NCBI GenBank assembly: GCA_039707465.1
Contig: CM077644.1
Location: 102,908,875 to 102,972,874 of the forward strand
Origin: Rhabdophis nuchalis
Taxonomy: Eukaryota; Chordata; Lepidosauria; Squamata; Natricidae
Direction of reading: 5' to 3'
Length of the DNA stretch: 64,000 nt
In this document: piece after piece, positions 61,305 through 64,000 of the stretch
How the letters are laid out: every line of letters begins with the position of its first letter
Position numbering within the stretch: position 1 is the first letter of the stretch
The notes under the pieces: model-generated
What the model was told of the DNA's origin: nothing
Database searches by the model: none
What the model saw: only the letters and a program-made list of their open reading frames with translations
Made by a program: the position numbers and the translations under genes

Positions 61305-61640
61305 CAGGTAGTCCTCGATTTACAAAGCTCATTTAATGGCACTAAATGAAGTGACTTATGGCTGTTTTCCATAGCTACTGTATGTTCTTTGCAGCATCCC
61401 CATGATCATGGGATCAAAATTCAGATGCACGGGATCATCTTTTGGGACCTTCTGACAAGCAAAGGTCAACGGGGGAACCAGAATCACTTAACGACTGGGT
61501 TACTAACTTATCTACTGCAGTAATTCATTTAACAACAGTGACAAAAAAGGTTGTAAAATGGAGGGAGGAAACTCAATAAATATCTCACTTAACAACATAA
61601 CTTTTGGGCTCCATTGTGGTCATAAATTGAGGACTACCTG
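61305..61640. mobile_element. Mariner-like MITE, TAGTCCTCGACTTAC family, 336 bp
   Basis: Ends caggtagtcctcgatttaca and ataaattgaggactacctg with TA on both sides. This is the best-preserved copy of the family in the window. Confidence 0.9.
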
Positions 61641-61644
61641 TAAT

Positions 61645-62185
61645 GACCTGAGACCATTTCTCAGACATTTTATAATTAAACATTGCAAAACACGGATCTA
61701 CTCACCCATTCCTCATTTCATTACTCTAATACCACTTTCTTCCTTAAATTTAGCAATTCTGTCTCTGTTAAAGGCAGTTTAATGTCTAAATACAATTACA
61801 CTTTAGAAGAATACAACACTGATTTTCTGATAAGGTTTACTGTAGCTGCAATGTGTGTTTTTAGCACTTTTAACCCTTCTAATTCTTCAATTATATTGTT
61901 ATTATTTATGAAAAACATTCTGGAAGTTGCAGTATATTAAATATATTAAATTAAAATAAGATGAGCTTCACTGATCAGAAAGTCATGAAAATCACTCCAA
62001 AAGGCAGTAAAAACAATTAGAACATAATTCACCGAAGTAAATTTTTCAGTATTTGCCCCTTGGAAAGAAATTGGTTAAACATATATCAGAGGGAAGGGAC
62101 ACCATTCATTTATACTGTGAGCATATCATTCAGCAACCATATTTCTGAATGCAGTTTACAAAACCAGTAAAAGACTAAGATAGAA
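61645..62185. other. No exon recognised upstream of exon 1
   Basis: AT-rich DNA. I searched for another Ser/Thr-rich exon or signal-peptide exon on the minus strand and found none. Confidence 0.4.
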
Positions 62186-62190
62186 ACAGA

Positions 62191-62288
62191 CAGGGGTGGG
62201 ATTCTACCGGTTCGGACCAGTTCAAGCAAACTGATAGCTCCGAAGATCAGTGCGAACCGGTTGTTTAACCGGTAAGATCCCATCCCTG
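62191..62288. mobile_element. hAT-like MITE, family A, 98 bp
   Basis: Ends caggggtgggattctaccgg and ccggtaagatcccatccctg. The 8-bp flanks do not match exactly. Interior has gaaccggttgtttaaccggt. Confidence 0.82.
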
Positions 62289-62597
62289 AACATAGAGTAT
62301 AGTTACACATCTCAGTTGCTCCTGTACTATGCTCAGGCAAGTTTGACGAAATCGTCTTAAGAAAATATTATCCCGATTGAGACATGCTTCCAACAGCTTG
62401 CAAGATATGCAAGATGTCAAATGATAAGCTACCACATCCGCATTGGACAAGGTTTCTACTGCTGTGCCTTGCCATTATTCTCTCCCCCCAAAAAACCAAT
62501 TGTGAATTATTTTCTCTTCTGTGAGTGGGTCTTCTAGGGCTCACATGCATGCACACCCACATCCACAAATATCTACACTCTTGTGTATAAGTGTATG

Positions 62598-63730
62598 CAG
62601 GGGTGGGTTCCTACCGGATCGCCCCGGATCGCAAGAGCCGGGTCGTGAAATTTAGCGATCCGGGGAGATCCGGTTGGACAATGGACCCGGAAGTTACTTC
62701 CAGAACACGTGGCTCGCTCCGTCAAAAGTAAAGAGCGTCACAAGTAAAGAGCGGGGGCCGGGCCTTGAAGCTCTTTCTCTGTTGGGGCGGCTGGGGGGAG
62801 GGTTTGCGCAGGCTAGCGCGCCTGCCTTCCACCGCCCCTAGCCTGCCAGGCTTCAAAACTAAAGGGCGGGGGCCGGGCCTTGAAGCTCTTTTGTTGTTAG
62901 CGTGGCTAGGGGGGGCAGCGGAAGGCATGCTAGGTGCACGAAGGCCCCCCTGCCCTCCCCAGCCGCGCCAACAGGGAAAGAGTTTCAAGGCCCGGCCTGG
63001 GCCCTTTAGTTTTGAAGCTGCCAGGGCCGTGGTTGGCGCGAATGCAGAGGCTTGGGGGGGCTTCGCGCAGCTATTTGCGGGGTGCGCGAAGCCATCCCGA
63101 CCCCCTGCAGCCACGCCGGCAGCTTTAAGGGCCGAGCCGGCCCTTTTGTGTTTGGCGCGAATGCGGAGGCTCGGGGGGCTTCGCGCAGCTTTTTGCCGGG
63201 TGCGCGAAGCCATCCCAACCCCCTGCAGCCACGCTGGCAGCTTTAAGGGCCGAGCCGGCCCTTTTGTGTTTGGCGCGAATGCGGAGGCTCGGGGGCTTCG
63301 CGCAGCTTTTCGCGGGGTGCACGAAGCCATCCCGACCCCCTGCAGCCATGCCGGCAGCTTTAAGGGCTGGGCCTTTTACATTTGAAGCTGCCGGGCACTG
63401 GGGCCTTTCTTAACATGGCTAGCCGCTAACTTGTTGAAAAAGGGGCCAGCAGATTCACAGCATGGCCCTTTAAATTTCGCGCTGCTGGTGGGGGGGATGC
63501 CGGTGCGTGAAATTTAAAGTGCCCTCTATGAAGTTGCCGGCCCCTTTTTCAACACGTTAGTGGCTAGTCATGTTGAGAAAGGCCCCGGTGCCTGGCAGCT
63601 TGAAATGTAAAAGGCCTGTGCCTTTTAACACCCTTTTGGGGTAGGCTAGCTTTCGCACAATGGCCAAAAGCCCCCCAGCTCCCCCCTGTCTCAGCCTCAC
63701 CTGGCTGGCTGCCTCCCTTCTCCCTCTAGT
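62598..63730. mobile_element. GC-rich element with family-A-type left end and tandem repeats
   Basis: Starts caggggtgggttcctaccgg, the family-A terminus, but the body is very GC-rich and much longer. It includes three tandem units of 117-118 bp and inverted arms around 63400-63600. The right end is not seen; an L2 lies at 63735. No coding function is supported for the long frames on either strand. Confidence 0.6.
63003..63355 (+). repeat. Tandem repeat, three units of 117-118 bp
   Basis: Each unit contains ttcgcgcagct, gcgcgaagccatccc, aaccccctgcagccacg (or a one-base variant) and ggcagctttaagggc. Unit borders at agctttaagg fall at 63121, 63239 and 63356. Confidence 0.88.
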
Positions 63731-63734
63731 CAGA

Positions 63735-64000
63735 TTTATTTTATTTTTATTTATTTATTTTATTTCATTTATATCCCGCAAAGGACCCAGGGCGGCGCAC
63801 AGGAAATTTAAATTTTTTTTTAAAAACATACAAAAATAGAACATAAATAATTTAAAATATATATTAAATCCCAAACTTGTGCTAAAACCAATTATTAATT
63901 AAAACCCAATTTAAAACTTTCTACAGTCCCCATGGGAGGTTAGGCTAGACCGGCTTGATGAAAAAAGTATGTCTTTAGACATTGGCGGAAGAGGCGGAGG
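63735..64000 (-). mobile_element. L2-clade LINE 3' end, cut by the window edge
   Basis: An (ATTT)n tail, then tatcccgcaaaggacccagg and ggcggcgcacaggaaattt as read on +. At the edge the minus frame enters the C-terminal coding part (gcggaagaggcggagg). Confidence 0.9.

Noticed and set aside
62722..63385. Open frames of about 200 codons on both strands
   Set aside because: They follow GC-rich tandem repeats, with Ala/Arg/Pro/Gly-rich, near-identical repeated translations on both strands. No splice context, domain or start context supports coding.
1..64000. CRISPR arrays, operons, prophage or other bacterial systems
   Set aside because: Regular direct repeats with spacers are absent. The sequence has spliced vertebrate exons and vertebrate retroelements throughout.
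1..64000. Endogenous retrovirus sequences
   Set aside because: No LTR pairs or gag/pol/env-like frames were recognised; all reverse transcriptase frames are of non-LTR LINE type.

Overview
This is vertebrate nuclear DNA, and the repeat content points to a squamate reptile, probably a snake. It carries a Sauria-type SINE with a tRNA-like head and BovB-like tail, young L2-clade LINEs, CR1 and R4/Dong-like LINE pieces, and a dense load of short hAT- and mariner-like MITEs. Genes are split into short exons with long introns, and there are no bacterial-style operons, CRISPR arrays or canonical tRNA/rRNA genes.

The only host gene I can support is PTPRC (CD45), the receptor-type protein tyrosine phosphatase of blood cells. 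It lies on the minus strand from about 61.2 kb down to a stop codon at 13671-13673. I placed 28 coding exons (3539 nt, about 1178 residues). All have GT-AG borders and compatible phases from one exon to the next. In transcription order they encode a Ser/Thr-rich mucin-like stretch (60994-61194, 58416-58496, plus an 18-nt microexon at 56100), a Cys-rich and fibronectin-III-like ectodomain (54694 to 42325), a transmembrane helix (42201-42093), a short juxtamembrane region, the active phosphatase domain D1 (34530 to 27592), the catalytically altered domain D2 (26481 to 14587) and a C-terminal tail (13949-13671). The signal peptide, 5' UTR and probably one or more further mucin-type exons are not visible and should lie beyond 64 kb. 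A 3' UTR of roughly 0.6-1.05 kb follows the stop.

Region by region: 1-12.5 kb is gene-free DNA downstream of PTPRC with MITEs, SINEs and L2 3' ends. 12.6-31 kb holds the 3' UTR, tail, D2 and most of D1, with L2 copies at 16-19.1 kb, a Sauria SINE at 23.2 kb and long ATT/TAA microsatellites. 31-37 kb holds the start of D1 and a juxtamembrane exon among MITEs and a 118-bp-arm palindrome. 37.5-41 kb is a nearly complete L2 LINE nested in a mariner-like MITE. 42-61.2 kb holds the transmembrane and ectodomain exons with CR1, R4/Dong and MITE insertions. 61.3-64 kb is repeat-dominated, including a GC-rich block of 117-118-bp tandem repeats.

The most informative non-genic observations are: many hAT-like MITEs with intact 8-bp target duplications that I could read directly; a micro-inversion inside a nested MITE; a probable twin-priming inversion in an R4-like LINE; a 248-bp palindrome carrying two tRNA-like B boxes; and weak splice donors on the symmetric mucin exons, which fits regulated exon skipping in CD45.
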